This document shows positions 1 to 12,780 of a DNA stretch of 64,000 bases, in pieces (position 1 is the first letter of the stretch; each line of letters starts with the position of its first letter). The notes beneath the pieces were generated by a model that ran no database searches, was not told where the DNA came from, and saw only the letters and a program-made list of their open reading frames with translations. Source of the DNA: Rachycentron canadum. Lineage: Eukaryota > Chordata > Actinopteri > Carangiformes > Rachycentridae. The stretch spans positions 14,134,029 to 14,198,028 of the forward strand of contig CM076666.1 in assembly GCA_038496675.1 (NCBI GenBank). The letters run 5' to 3'. Position numbers and translations under genes: made by a program.

Positions 1-142
<142 letters not shown>

Positions 143-704
143 CCCCAGTAATAAGCAAAACCTTTATGGCTACATTTTGAAGGCAAGTGCCCAAATCAAA
201 TCAGAAATGGCACATTGTGGTAACCTTAATCAAACTACAAATCATTTCAGACTGATTCTCCCCGCTGGAATGCTGAGGAAAGAACAATACTTGACAGGCC
301 CAATTTAAATGATAGTTTCTCCAGTCTGACGTTTTATTGACATCATGCTGAGTCTAATTGAGGAGGGGGGTTTCAGTAACTCAAACCAGATGGGCCACCA
401 CAGCTCATGAACTAACCCCCCCCGTCTCTCTGCACACTGTCTCCCTTGCCCACTCTCTCACTTTCTTACACTCACAGAGTTATTTTGGCTCCATGAAATA
501 TTTAACTATGAAATAAAATGTCATAAAATGGCCTTTTTGGTCAAATTAATATTGATTGAAGAATTTGATACCATGCCATTTATCATAAAGACACTTGAGG
601 CGGTAGTAGTGGTAAAATGGTAAAAGTATTATCTTTGCATGTGTAACAGGTTGGATTTTATATCAAATTTTCTTTTTGAGCTGAGATATATTAATGAATC
701 CCCC
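143..704. other. no gene seen
   Basis: AT-rich intergenic DNA with C and G runs at about 363-372 and 416-423. Nothing else is recognisable. Confidence 0.7.
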
Positions 705-1265
705 TGAAGGAAAAATTTGGGACATTATGGGAAATATGCTTATTTGCTTTCTTGCCAAGAATTAGACGAAAAACGTTTGATAGTGCTCTTAAGTCTGTAT
801 GTGCAGACTATGTAGCTGGAGCCAGCAGCCATTAACCTAGCTAAGATGCTAACTGACAAAGAAAGACAGGAAACAGTTAGCCTGGCTGTGTATAGTACCA
901 AAATCCACATAAAAACACTTTTAATTTACACTTTAGTCGTCTTTTGATGTAATCCATACAAAAAAACCTAAGTCTAAATATTTTTTATAGTGGTCTATGT
1001 ACTAGAATATTTCTTGGCAAATGAAGCAAATGAGTGTGGTGTGTTAATTTGTAAACTATAGACATGGTAGTACAGTAGATGGATTTTGTTACATTTTGGA
1101 AGAGCCAGGTTAGCTGTTTCATCTTGTTATCTTGTTCTCATCTTTATGCTATCTTATACTAAGCTAATAACTGCCTGTTTAGTGTGCAGATATGAGAATT
1201 GTATCAACTGTATCAGATAACAAATAAGCGTAGCTCCCAAAATGCAAGCCCAAAGCAAAGTTCCA
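705..1265 (+). repeat. fold-back (long-TIR) element, full-length diverged copy
   Basis: The left arm begins near 'gggaaatatgcttatt' and passes through 'tagctggagccagcagcc' and 'gttagcctggct'. The right arm (about 1104-1260) carries the reverse complement of the same landmarks: 'agccaggttagctgttt', 'tttatgctatcttatac' and 'acaaataagcg'. This arrangement matches a fold-back, non-autonomous DNA element common in percomorph fish. It has no coding capacity. Family assignment is from memory of such copies. Confidence 0.65.
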
Positions 1266-3814
1266 ATACTGAACATTAGCATGACACACACATGTACAGA
1301 GACAGAGAGCTAGTACACAGCCTGTCCATTAGACACATGGATCTGATGAGCCAGAAAAGTAAATTGGCTGTTAGAAGTGAACTAAATTAGTGGGTTCACA
1401 TGGATTTCTTTAGATCCAAAATGGGAAATTTGCCACATCAGCAAACTCTCTCTGTTTGTGTACATTTTTGAAAAGACATCAGAGACTGTCTCATTTCATA
1501 CCAACTGTGACCAGCACTGCACTGTGCATGAGAATAGTTTGAACCAACTAACAAAGACATTCATAATGCAGCCTTTGAGTTATGGTACGGTAATCAAATA
1601 GGCTTCAGTGAAAAAAAAGAAACGCTGAAAATTTCTTTAGAATTAAATTAGGATTTCCTTGGCAAAACCTTTCACATAAATACCCATAATTATGACAAAA
1701 GCATGGTAATCATTAAAGCTTGGCCATCAGTGGAAAAACATGTAAGTCTGTTTTAGCACTCTGAGTGGTGTGTTTCTTGCCCACAGATTTCATTGATCTT
1801 GGTGGGAAACTTTGTAAATTGTGTAAAGATGGCCTGGATGAGAAACAAATTCATTCTCATTCTTAATACAGGTATTGCAAAAAAGCATAAATCAAACCAC
1901 TGGAACTGATTTTATATGATCAACACTTGATCCCATTTACATCAGTCATCTAATTTTTCAGCTACTGGCACAGGAACACTGTTATATGTACTGTATATGG
2001 TACTCATAGAGACAAAGCTTCAGAGTGTTTGGATCACAGTGAAAGTTCACTACAGCAGAACTAATATTTCACAGCATTGACACAAATCAAATTCACTCTT
2101 TGAGAGATGGACTCAGAGATTATCAAACCACAAATTTCCTTTCTTTGACTTCTCTGACCAGTTCAAACTCTCTGGTCTGCTTTTGGAGCAGCATGCAGAA
2201 GACAATATTCTCACTTGAGGTTTGGGTGTTTAGTGGTTTATTTGATGTTGGGGGAGATTGCTGTTCATCTTAGTCTCAATCTCCACAAAGCCAAAAAGTT
2301 AATCCTGAATTGGTGGCCAGAGACATTAAAACATCAAAAATACATCAAAAGGTGGTTAATCACATGTCATTGATGATGTATTTCAGGTTTGGGTGCCCAG
2401 TGAGATGGTATGTAGGATGGTGTGAAAACATTTTGCATATGTTTTGGTCATCATTGCCTCCACAAACTGCAAGTTTTCAAATTATAATTTGCTGCAAAGC
2501 TCCCATTCTGCCTGTGTGAACATGTCAAATTGGAACCTGGTGAGATTCCAGCTTTGCTTCACAAGTTGAAAGATTCAAATAATTTGGATATCTGTCTTGA
2601 AACACACCTAACTTTTTCTGACTTTAATATAATATGAATATATTGTGTGCTTTTCCAACAATACCTCAAGCCACCAGACTTTTTAAGAGAACTGTGTGAC
2701 TCACACAGCGGTTATGTTTCTAACTGTGTGACCTCGTTGCCCTGTGTTGGTTTATAGACCTTACAGCCAAAGTGGAAGCTCTCCAGCTTGTTGACGGTGT
2801 GAGAGTGTGTGTGTGGACTTGTTCCATTACCACACAATGCCAACCTACAGTATGTATGCCTGCTCACATACATGGCAGACATGAGCTAGCTACATCTGTA
2901 ACGAGGAAAATGTGATGCTGGACGCTGTTCTGTGGTGAAATGTCAACATATTATGGAACTTCAAAAAAAACCCAGTAAGACATGGGCATGCAAATGCCAT
3001 CTAAGCATATGCACACACATGCTCATACACACCTCTACTCTGACTGCTGAGGGAAAAATACAACTTTTTGTTTGACTTGGAGGCTTCAGAACCAGTGTCA
3101 CCACATTCACATACAGCAAGAAAAAGTAATTTTGCTATTTAAAGAACAGCCACACTGACAATAAAGGACTTATTCAGCTGCTCTTGTATTTGTATTTTCT
3201 TGTTAAATAAGTCAGGGGCTCCTTCCTGCATAGAGCAAACAAGTGTATGAGCTGGCCCCACAGTCCGTGGGATGACGTGAAGGGAAGGACAATCAACAGT
3301 GTGTTGTGACTGAGGTGTTGTTAGGACCAAATGGCTTGTGTCTGTACTCACACAGACCCTGGAGCTATGAGTATCGTCAATTCTTCATTCTGCATACATG
3401 TGGTTGTGTGTGTCTAAAAGAGACGTGAATAGAAGAGTGGTGTATTGTATACATTGGAAGTATAGTGTTTTCTGTGTCAGTTATAGCCCTCTGTCACAGA
3501 GCTGGGAACCACCGCAGGGAGGACTATTTTTGGAGCAAACCACCTCAGTTTCCCACTGGTTTCAGGACTGTCTCAGGGGATTTAAATAACCATACATGGC
3601 TGTGGTTATTCGAAGAGTTAAAAGACAGTTATAGTTTATTAAAATGCATTTCCTTATTGTCCGTTTCTTGCATTATTTTCATTGTTTTGGCTGAGTTAAA
3701 TCCTCATGGTACTCAAGTAATCTCATAGCCAGCTTAGTTTACGGCGTCCTATTTAGTCTACCCCCTTAAGGATGCTTACAAATTTTAGCAGGTGTAATGT
3801 TTGTCTTTTCTACC
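1266..3814. other. no gene seen
   Basis: Unique-looking AT-rich sequence. The short ORFs at 2310-2519, 3139-3351 and 3398-3728 show no domain, no codon structure and no paired splice sites. Confidence 0.7.
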
Positions 3815-3985
3815 ATCTTAATTTAGCAAGTTAGCATGCTAACAAACACAGACACAAAGTACTGCTGGGGTTGCTGGGAATGTCATTAGTTTTATAGGTT
3901 TTGGGTCATAAACCAAAGAACTGAACAAAGAGGACTACCATAACATAAGGCGGAACATGATTTGAAATCCATCAAATAGTTTAGC
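3815..3985 (+). repeat. dispersed repeat B fragment ('ttagcatgctaac' family)
   Basis: It contains 'aagttagcatgctaacaaa', then 'acacaaagtactgctggg', 'gaatgtcattagttttatag' and 'gggtcataaaccaaagaac'. These landmarks recur in the same order in a repeat I recognise from percomorph genomes. It tails off into 'aatccatcaaatagttt'. No coding potential. Confidence 0.55.
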
Positions 3986-4605
3986 ATTGGTCACATTGGT
4001 TTAGCACAATGGTTTTCATCATCCTCCATCTTAGTCAAGCTCTTTTGGAAGAGAGAATAAACTGGATAATCTTGCTTAACTGTCAACTTGATCACCAACT
4101 CTTTCCTGTCCTGTCTGAATCCAGTGCAGCAATGTCAGTGTTCCTAGATAACTGATGTAAATGATGGTCAGTACTATGAAAATGAGACCCATGTTGTGAT
4201 AAAGCATAATTGTCCTTTAATGTGAGGAATGCAGCAGGGTGGATCATATTAAAATATAATCTCTTCCAAATATTTTATTGATTTTCATTGTTCTTCCTCC
4301 CTCCCTTACACATTCTCCTCATCTCCTGCCTTTTTAATTTTTTACCATGTCTACAATACAGTAATGTGCCCACATAGTACACATCAACACATTCATTACC
4401 ACTTTCCCTGCGTTCCATAACAAAAGAATCCAGATTGTGTAACTGTCTGTCAAACCAGTTTTTTTTCCTCACTATTTTAATACCTCACCACAGAGCTGGG
4501 GAGGGAGGAGGCCCCTCCCTTCCCTGTGACTCACTCTGATACGTGCGTAAGCACCCGCCTCAGACCTAGGAGTAGTATTCCATTACTCTTACCACTATTA
4601 TTGTC

Positions 4606-4630
4606 TTCATCATCATCATCATCATCATCA
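4606..4630. repeat. (ATC)n microsatellite
   Basis: About eight perfect trinucleotide units. They create a Met run in the minus-strand ORF at 4566-4994, which is otherwise non-coding. Confidence 0.9.
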
Positions 4631-5408
4631 CTGTTGCTGCACTGTTAGCTCCCTGTGCCAGGATTTTGCAAATGACAGCTGTGTTCAAAAACAGAGAACA
4701 ACTGACTATAGCAGCCAGGCTTAGATCATAATGTAGATAATGCATCTCCATGGAAATGTTCTGCTGTGTAGAGTTTCTCAGTTTTACAGTGCAGTTTTTT
4801 TTTTTCAGAATGTAGTAAGGAGCCTGGAGGTGAAATTGTAAAACAAACTGATATAGAGGAGAACAGGCTGCAGAACAACAAGGGCTTGAATAGAGGAGTG
4901 GGACATGAAGGGAGGAGAAAAGGCGATGGTAGTGTGGGGAGTGTGAAAAAAGCCTCAGAACGGAGGGAAACAGGTGTTGAGAGCGTAGTAGCACAACTGT
5001 GGGTCAAAGAAAGATCATTGTCGAGGGGTTTTCCATTGAGCTGAGGGTCTCTGTAGTATTATGTCACTCTTACAGCCCCATTAAGCCATAATGAGGGTGT
5101 TACCTAAATTATAATGTCACAGTGGACAATGCCAGCAATACTATTACACTTGGCATCTCAAAGTATTAAATCTGTCACTGCATCAACTTGTCCATGTGAG
5201 CATATACAATGTAATGAAGAGAACATATAAAATGTAAAAACTTGACTCAGGTTTAATGAACAGAGGTGCAGAAACGACGTCAGATGCCATCGTGAGATAG
5301 AAGCTAGGGCATTGGGCCAAAGAGTAAATATTCACTTGACGATAATGTGCGTGCTGATCTGGTGTACACACCCTCTGCCCACAGATAGGAGCAGCCTTTT
5401 ATCTTAAA

Positions 5409-5434
5409 CCACACACACACACACACACACACAC
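5409..5434. repeat. (AC)13 microsatellite
   Basis: Perfect dinucleotide run. Confidence 0.95.
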
Positions 5435-7224
5435 ATAGGCCCAGTAATAGTGACAGAGCAGGAAAATAGCAGCAGAGAGAAGTGAGAAACTTCTGATTGA
5501 GCAGCTCCAGTGAGTATGTAAAATATTAAAAATTAATGATTAAGTTAAGCTACAGTGAATGACTTAAGTTGCTTATATTAGTGCATAAAGTTGAGCCCAT
5601 ACTCATGTTATATGTAATACAGTGCCCACATTATTCAACCATGGTGAAAAACATACAGGTCTTCTCTCCTCTCTTTTCAGTTTATGTGCTAAAGTGATTT
5701 TAGCTGTTTGTTTGCAAATTAGTAGATTCATTTTCAGTTCTTATTTAGGATCCTTGTATGAACTCGCTTCTGGCCTTTTTTGAGCCTAAAAATATGGCAA
5801 AGGAAAAGAGCCAAGCTAAATTTAAGAAAACCCTCCACTTGAACATTAAACTTATATATTAAGATAGATGTTAAATGGTTTCTCCACTGCTCATTCCTTA
5901 CCGAAATGCTGTGATAGCTTTTTCTCTGCAGCCTACTCCATAAAGTATCTTATTCAGCTCCATGTCAAAAGGCACCTTTTTTCTGAAGAACATGGCCTAA
6001 GCCACAAAAAGTGAGAAACAGAGACAGTTCTTGTAGCTGACGGGAGCAATTTGATGCTTATCACTGTTTCTGTGCGCCACTTGGTCTCCACTCCATGTTG
6101 TGACCAACTATGGCACAAAAAAAATTACAGCACAGTTTTTGCAATAGGAAATGGTAAGTGGACCCCAGAATGCTAGCTTCGTCTCGCAGTTTAATCGGAT
6201 ACGACCGCGAGACCGCAGTGACAAAATGCACCTGAGGAACTTTTCAAAGAAACCTTTTGTGATTTTGTCCTCCTCAGTGTCTAAACTAAACAAATAACTG
6301 TGCCCAGAGCCAAGGTCCACTTCTAAAATACACACAAGCATGTAATTATTGGCAGCTAATTGGCTAGCACAGCGTTACGGTACAAGGGCAGCATGGTCAT
6401 TAAAAAAACATTTCCTGTTTGAGTCCACTGATGCTTTGATTGATAAGCACAAAGACACAGTTTTACAGGCTATGGTCAGAAATTGTATGCACCAATCCAA
6501 ATACTGAGAAATTCCACTATAATGGGTGAGTTGTGGGATGGTGTCATAATGTAATATTTGCTCATCTAGGCTTATTTCAGTTTGACCAGTCAGAATAGCA
6601 CAAGAGAGTTTTATGCTTTCTGTGAGAGACAGTTGGGTTGAGTGTGCTTTAACAGAACTAGGTCATGGCCATGTTTAAAGTCAAGTGTTGATACCCTCAT
6701 ATTTCTAGTAATACTTCCATCTGAGCAGACTGATAGTTCTGTTTATATAGCTATGCCACTAAAAAGAAAGCTTAAAAGTTCAAATCTTGCCATCTTTGTC
6801 ATCTCCACATCTATACAATCACTGTGACGTGTCCATGACTATTAGACTGATGGCTTAGTTTCAAACACTGTTAGATGATAGAAAATGTCCTTTGAAGCAT
6901 TTTGTAGTTAAAGTAACATATTAAGTTGATATTATCAAACACGATGCCTGTAAATGCACAGAGCTGTATTTACTGTACTTGGGATGTCTTGTGATCTAGT
7001 GCAACCCAATACAATAGCTTCTCTATAAATTTTAACTTTTTGACACCTGTAATTTCTCCTTGTTGAGAAGGTGCCAGGTGTTAAATAAATTTTATGGCAT
7101 CCATTATGCTCCATTACGATATGATATTTTTATGACATAACAACAGCCTCAATGTTATTGTTTCCACCCCTTTGTATGAGCCTCTATTGCAGCAGGAGCA
7201 TGACTTAACCTCAGACTTAGACTG

Positions 7225-7510
7225 ACTTTCACTACATCACAGGATGCAGTCAGGAAGGGAGGAACAGGCATGGAGCTTGAGCCTGGCTGGAGAGGAGTAG
7301 GCAGGCATAATGTCGGTCAGACGATGATGACCTCATAACATCGTGCCTTCAACCTGTATTTACGCAACAGCCCCAGCACCACCCGTGTCGGCAAAGCCGG
7401 AGAGGAAGCGCTGAGGACAGACAGATCTCCCCTCTCTCTCTCGGGGGGCAGGGTGGAGAGACAGGCCAGAGCTCAGATCTGATTTCGGAGGAAGGAAAGG
7501 AGAAGGGAGG
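7225..7510. other. GC/CpG-richer patch in the desert
   Basis: This stretch includes 'atttacgcaacagcccc', 'acccgtgtcggcaaagccgg' and 'ggaagcgctgagg'. It stands out from the AT-rich flanks. No ORF with codon-like structure or paired splice sites was found. It may be a conserved non-coding element or a lone CpG cluster. Confidence 0.3.
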
Positions 7511-8439
7511 GGATTGTTGGATAAGAGTGCTGCCGTTGCTTTATTTTATCCTTTCTCCTGCTTAACTGTGACCCAGGCCTGTGTGTTATGAATGCCACAG
7601 AGGTGGAGTTATTACACACACAAAGCTGAGCCAGGTCTAATCTTGTTACTATTCTGTTCAGTAACAATACAAGGCTCCTTTTATGGGGGCCTTGATTCAG
7701 ATAAGTGTAGTTCAACAGAAACAAAATGAAGCAGAAGTTATGCAACGTGTTGAGCGGCTGTTTCCACTTCAGGCTGATTAAAGGGTTTTATTGATTGGCT
7801 TAAAGGCTCTCAGACATTTTAACATTCATTTTAACATTCACCTTAAAGCACTTTGCCTTGTGTTTTCTCTTTCACTTCCTTCAGCTGTCACGTGCTAAGC
7901 TTCTTCTTCTTCACTGACTAGCAGGTGATTTTGATGTGCTTGTCTGTTTGTCCGCCGTGGGCCAAAAGGCGCCTCAGTCTAGCTATAAAAAGACAATTAC
8001 TACAACAGGAAGCTCCTGTCAGCTGGAGGGACACACACAAGAAAGGCTCAGCCATGATCAAGGAATGCACCCACGCCCAAATGCCTCTCTATGCACACAA
8101 AGCACAAGTGCCTTCATACATGCTGGATAACTTTCTATCTGCGTACACCTATTAACGCTCATAATTTCACTTCAAACCACGTCATGCCCATTACAAGTCT
8201 CTTAACCCCTCCCTCCTTCTTCTGCCACGATGGGGCCCTCCATCACCAGATGACACAGAATCTCTCCACCCACCAGAGGATGTGGAGCACTGTGCCAAAG
8301 TTTGACACAACGCTAGCAGAGGAAGTGAACACACACCCTCCTGGCTAGGGCCCAACTACTGTGGACCTCACTACCTGTCCACCTCACCTGTCTATTACAG
8401 ATATTTCTGTCTGGCAGCATATATGTGTGTATAGAGTGT

Positions 8440-8910
8440 TCAGGAAAAAAGTTAAACATTTTGAGAAATAGGTTTGTTTGCTTTCTTGGGAGTGTTACTC
8501 CCATCATGTCTGTCCATTAAATATGTGAATATGTAAAGGAGTCGGGAAGCAGGAGAAAAAAGTCAACCTGGCTCTGTCACTAATTAAACCATCATATCTT
8601 ATTCATATTGATTCGTTGTTTCATTCCAGGAGTTAGTCAGTCACATAACAAGTCACATAGTCACATAACCTAACATAAAACAGCTATTCACATTAGAGTT
8701 GCTGGTTGGCAGAGTTTGTTACCTTTGATCAGGGTCATGCAAGTTGTTTCCTCCTGTCTCCTGTTTCTGTGCTAAGATAAGCTAACTGGCTGCTGGCTGT
8801 AGCCACAGGTTTAGTGATGCCTCATGGGAGTGGTATCAATCTTCTCATCTAACTTTAATTTTCTAAAAACAAATAAGCGCCCTTCTCAAAATGTTAAACT
8901 TTACCTTCAA
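8440..8910 (+). repeat. fold-back element, both arms present
   Basis: The left arm starts near 'gttaaacattttgagaaat' (8450). The right arm contains 'gctaagataagctaactgg' (8772) and ends 'aataagcgcccttctc' then 'aaaatgttaaact' near 8902, the reverse complement of the left end. This is the clearest case in the window that the family has inverted termini. Confidence 0.7.
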
Positions 8911-11194
8911 GTATCACAGACTAATGCTGTACTTGTTCACGTGGTGAACCATCATCTTGCAATATTTAATGGACCTGTGTAAACATATATGACTTTAGCT
9001 GCTTCCTTTTATTCTATCGTATAGTTGATCAAACTTCAAGTCAGTATTCACTAAAAACTTACTTCAAAAGTATAAAAACTAAACATGGCAACAAAGCACA
9101 TTATACATGCTAAACAAGATCAGCACAGTGACAGACTAGTGGTCTCTTTATAGTCCATATAGTTTCATCTAGATTAGCTAGTTGTGCTAAATACAGAATA
9201 TTGCACAGCTGTATTTAGCTTATTGAGGTTCTTATCGGTTCTCATTAGGACTTCAATGAATTACTTTCAATGAAACTACAAGACTATTTATCCCAAGCAC
9301 ATTTAATGAGGTAAAATATGGCCCCGCACTTTATCAATTTAGGCATGTTGTTGGATTACTGTGGTGGATGCTTCAGTTTAAAATATCCCAAAGGTTTTCA
9401 GTTGGGTTGACTCTGTACAATACAATATATAGTGCAGCCTGTATGTTTTAGTACAGTACAGTAGTTTTATTCATGCTCGATACTTCAACACTTCAAATTT
9501 AAAATAAAAAAAAAAGTAATTAGTTTACAGTGCATAAATATTCCAATAGTGATCTCCCAGGATGGACATCCAACACCCCAAATACTGAATATCAGCACCA
9601 TAACCTCATAGTCATTGTTTGATTTCATATCCAAAGTACTGGAGTAGAGCCAAAACAATGAAAGTCATATCACTGTCAAAATACTGCACGGTATCTGTAA
9701 AGCTGTATGTTTACACGGGCATATGAGTTAGAGTGGTAGACGATGCTGTGGACCTAATTTTCAGAATGAACGTCTGAACATTTTAAACTGCAAAGACACA
9801 CACAGTGAGAAGCTGTGTCAAGATTTTCCTTGTATAATCTTTTATCATTCTGCTGTGGAGCGTTGCTTAAGTGGACCATGCAAACATTGGCAGTTATTCT
9901 TCTTTCTTCATCTTTGACTCTCAAACTACTAAAGTTGGGCTTATAAAAGTAAATTACATGTCTATAAAGTAACCTCCTGGGTTTGTGGGGCCATATTTGA
10001 AGTTGCGTCATAGCAGCAAAACAAACCCCTAAATTATGTAACACACATTTGTGGTGCTCTCAGCTCAGCAGCTGTTGGTATTAAGACAAAGTATATTTGT
10101 ACCATTCATGAAATCTCTCTTGCTGGTTTGTGATTAGTATTTTTGATACCTTAACAACAACTTTAAGCCTTTCCATATCCTGATCATGCAGGCAGAGATT
10201 GATAGCATGTGGCAAAATAGATTTAAAGCAAATGAGTACAATAGACTTTATTCTTTATACATCTGTTTTTCAGGCTCAGGTTGATAGCCAGTTCATCTCT
10301 GTGAGTGAAAAAGAGCTGCAATGGTCAGGTTTGTCTTATACATCAGTCACTTGTGGTTCACTGTAAATAAATAGTGTCTGACTTCTGGTATCACAATCAG
10401 TCTTTTGCTGAAACCAGGCCACAGGGGTTTTATCCATTCAAATCTGAAAGTGTGCCAGCCATCATATGAACGATCACACATACTGCCATACATGCCCATT
10501 GCAAATTACTGTAAATGACAAAGTAACAGGAGGGCCTGTGGTGTTGGACCTGGCTGAGCTCCATGGCTCCATCCCACACATGAATACCTGTGTGTCTTTT
10601 TCTTAGACTGGCCTACTTTCACCCACACATGACTCATCGTCAACCTGCAATCTGATAAAGATTCATTGTCCTTTCTTCTATTTTGAGGAAACAAGTTTGC
10701 CTACCTGGCCTACTGTCACAATTTCCACATATTCTACCCACTCCTATAATATATTTAACTTCATATGCTGTCAGTACCACATTCTGTAACTCTGTGTTTG
10801 TTTCACTGTTGTGACAACATGAAACTCTCAGTAGTTATGGCAGCTGATATGCTCTTATCACTTGTGGACTGCGTAGGTGGTTTGTCATGCAATTTACTGC
10901 CACAAGAAAGCCAAGCAAAGTCCAAGAAATGACACAGGTTTACCTCTGTGATAGAACAAGAGAGGAAAAAAACATACATGTTTTGAGGGGAACCCATTGC
11001 TCTGGTGCTCATGATGAGACACTACAGGAGATTAGATTAAACATGCTATCATAGGGACTGTATGTGGCGCTCTAGATTCCCTCACAGCTGAATTGCTGGC
11101 TAAAGCTTGTTCAACGTAACGGCCAGCTCATGGCAGGACAAACACAGTTTTCGATAGAAGCACAATTAATCTCAACTGTTTCTTGTCCTCTTCA
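8911..11194. other. no gene seen
   Basis: AT-rich sequence without recognised repeats. ORFs at 9754-10044, 10506-10694 and 10803-11012 lack family features. Confidence 0.65.
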
Positions 11195-11845
11195 CTTTTT
11201 TATTTCTTTATATTTTTAGCCATGTTGGCATAGCTTTAAGTATGGTAATGTTATTGAGTCAGAAACAGACTGAAATATAGTAGTAGTATATAATAGTTGT
11301 GATGGATTGCTGTAAAATTTGGTACAGACGCTCATAGTCCCTAGAGGATGGATCCTAATTACTTTGTTGATCCCCTGACTTTTCTACTATAGGGTCACCA
11401 GAAGGGTCAAGTGTTAAGTCAAGTGTCTAGCTTATCGTGTGAAATATGTGAAATACAATATAAAAATGATAAATCATACTAAGTTTGGTAGTCTGAGTTT
11501 TCCTTTAGCACCACCTTCTAGATGACATTTGTGTTTTCTTACCTATTGATTGGGATCAAAGTTTGAACAGACATTCTCACCCCTGAGATTGAACTTTGAG
11601 TTTACTGTCTCTTTCACTTTCCATATAGCAACAAACCAACTGGGTCATTATTTTAATTTTGGCCTTTGCTTTGTGACCAAACACCTGCAAAACTAATGGC
11701 ATGCTAACATGTGCACCTTCTGTATACCTGCTAGACATCAACATGTAAGCATTATCACTTTAAGCATGTTGCATGCTGATATAAGCATTTAGCTCAAAGC
11801 ACTGTGGTGCCTAATTTCAGCCTCAGAGCTGCTAGCGTGGCCTTT
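11195..11845 (-). repeat. dispersed repeat B, near full-length copy
   Basis: Landmarks include 'gatggattgctgtaaaattt', 'ggtacagacgctcatagtcc', 'gttgatcccctgacttttc', 'gcaaaactaatggcatgcta' and a closing 'cagagctgctagcgtggcc'. At about 650 bases it is the longest copy here. I give the strand relative to the 3815 copy. Confidence 0.55.
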
Positions 11846-12308
11846 CTGATACAACTTTACAATTTCTACTTCTACATCACTGTTTTCCACCCTTTTCCTT
11901 CCTGCTTTTTGTCTTTCCTTGTCTTTTCCCTCTGCCCCTCTGCCTCCTATTACTCTTCCTCAATCTTTTCCTCCTTCAGTACAAATGTAATTGCGAGTGT
12001 CCGTCCAAAACTGACTGCAGAAAACCCCAGAGGAGACTGCATACTTTCACCCAGCCCTAACATGTGCATGCACACACACTCTCACAAACACACACACACA
12101 TACAGATACACATAACCCTTCTCAGCTGCCTGTCCAATCACCACACCCGTCTGCATGACATCAGCCTGTGATGTCATCATGGGACCAATGTTGGCATGCT
12201 GTCCTGTGCAACTTCATCATCAGCATCATCATCCTTTGGCAGTGGCAGACAAGCCTCAGAGGGGAGGCAGCTGGATTGTAACAATTCCTTCACCCTTCAC
12301 ACATGTCA

Positions 12309-12362
12309 GTGTGTGTGTGTGTGTGTGTTGTGTGTGTTGTGTGTGTGTGTGTGTGTGTGTGT
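12309..12362. repeat. (GT)n microsatellite with interruptions
   Basis: 54 bases of GT interrupted by two TTG steps. It gives Cys/Val runs in the overlapping + ORFs (12155-12520), which are not genes. Confidence 0.95.
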
Positions 12363-12539
12363 ACAGAGGGAGGAGAGGGGAGGCTGAAAGACGCAATTGC
12401 TCTAATTCAAACAATCTGAGCCAGACGGAGCTTGGCTTTCTTTGGCCTCTCTGTCCTGTTTATAAAGAGCTCTCTAGGGAGATTCACATCGTGTTTGTCA
12501 ATATTTCAACCACAAGGTAAATATTACTGTGACTTTGCT

Positions 12540-12780
12540 TATTAAGAAGGAAAAGGGGAGAGGAATGCGAGAGAGGGGATAGATCGGGTGAAGGGGAGGG
12601 AGAAATGCTAGATATGGGAGGAGAAGCAATAATCTAAGTAAAAGAGTAAGATGGCATGGATGGGACTGGACAGGACAGGATAGGGTGTGATGGCAAGGCG
12701 TGACAGGATGGGATGGGTTTGGACAGGACAGGGAATTGTACAGTAGTGTAAGGTGGAGCGGCACAGGGTGGGGAAAGGCA
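12540..12780. repeat. purine-rich, GGACAGGACA-type tract
   Basis: A 240-base G/A-rich stretch holds loosely repeated 'ggacaggacagg' and 'gatgggatggg' units. It explains the Pro/Leu/Ser-rich minus-strand ORFs here (12498-12805). Confidence 0.75.

Larger units (their letters stand above)
3986..8439. other. no gene seen; two microsatellites and a CpG patch
   Basis: Includes the (ATC)n and (AC)n repeats, an inverted pair GTCTCGC (6181-6187) and GCGAGAC (6207-6213), and the CpG-richer patch at 7225-7510. The ORFs at 4275-4472, 4566-5007, 5183-5371, 6108-6341, 7473-7745 and 7925-8348 look like chance. Confidence 0.65.
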
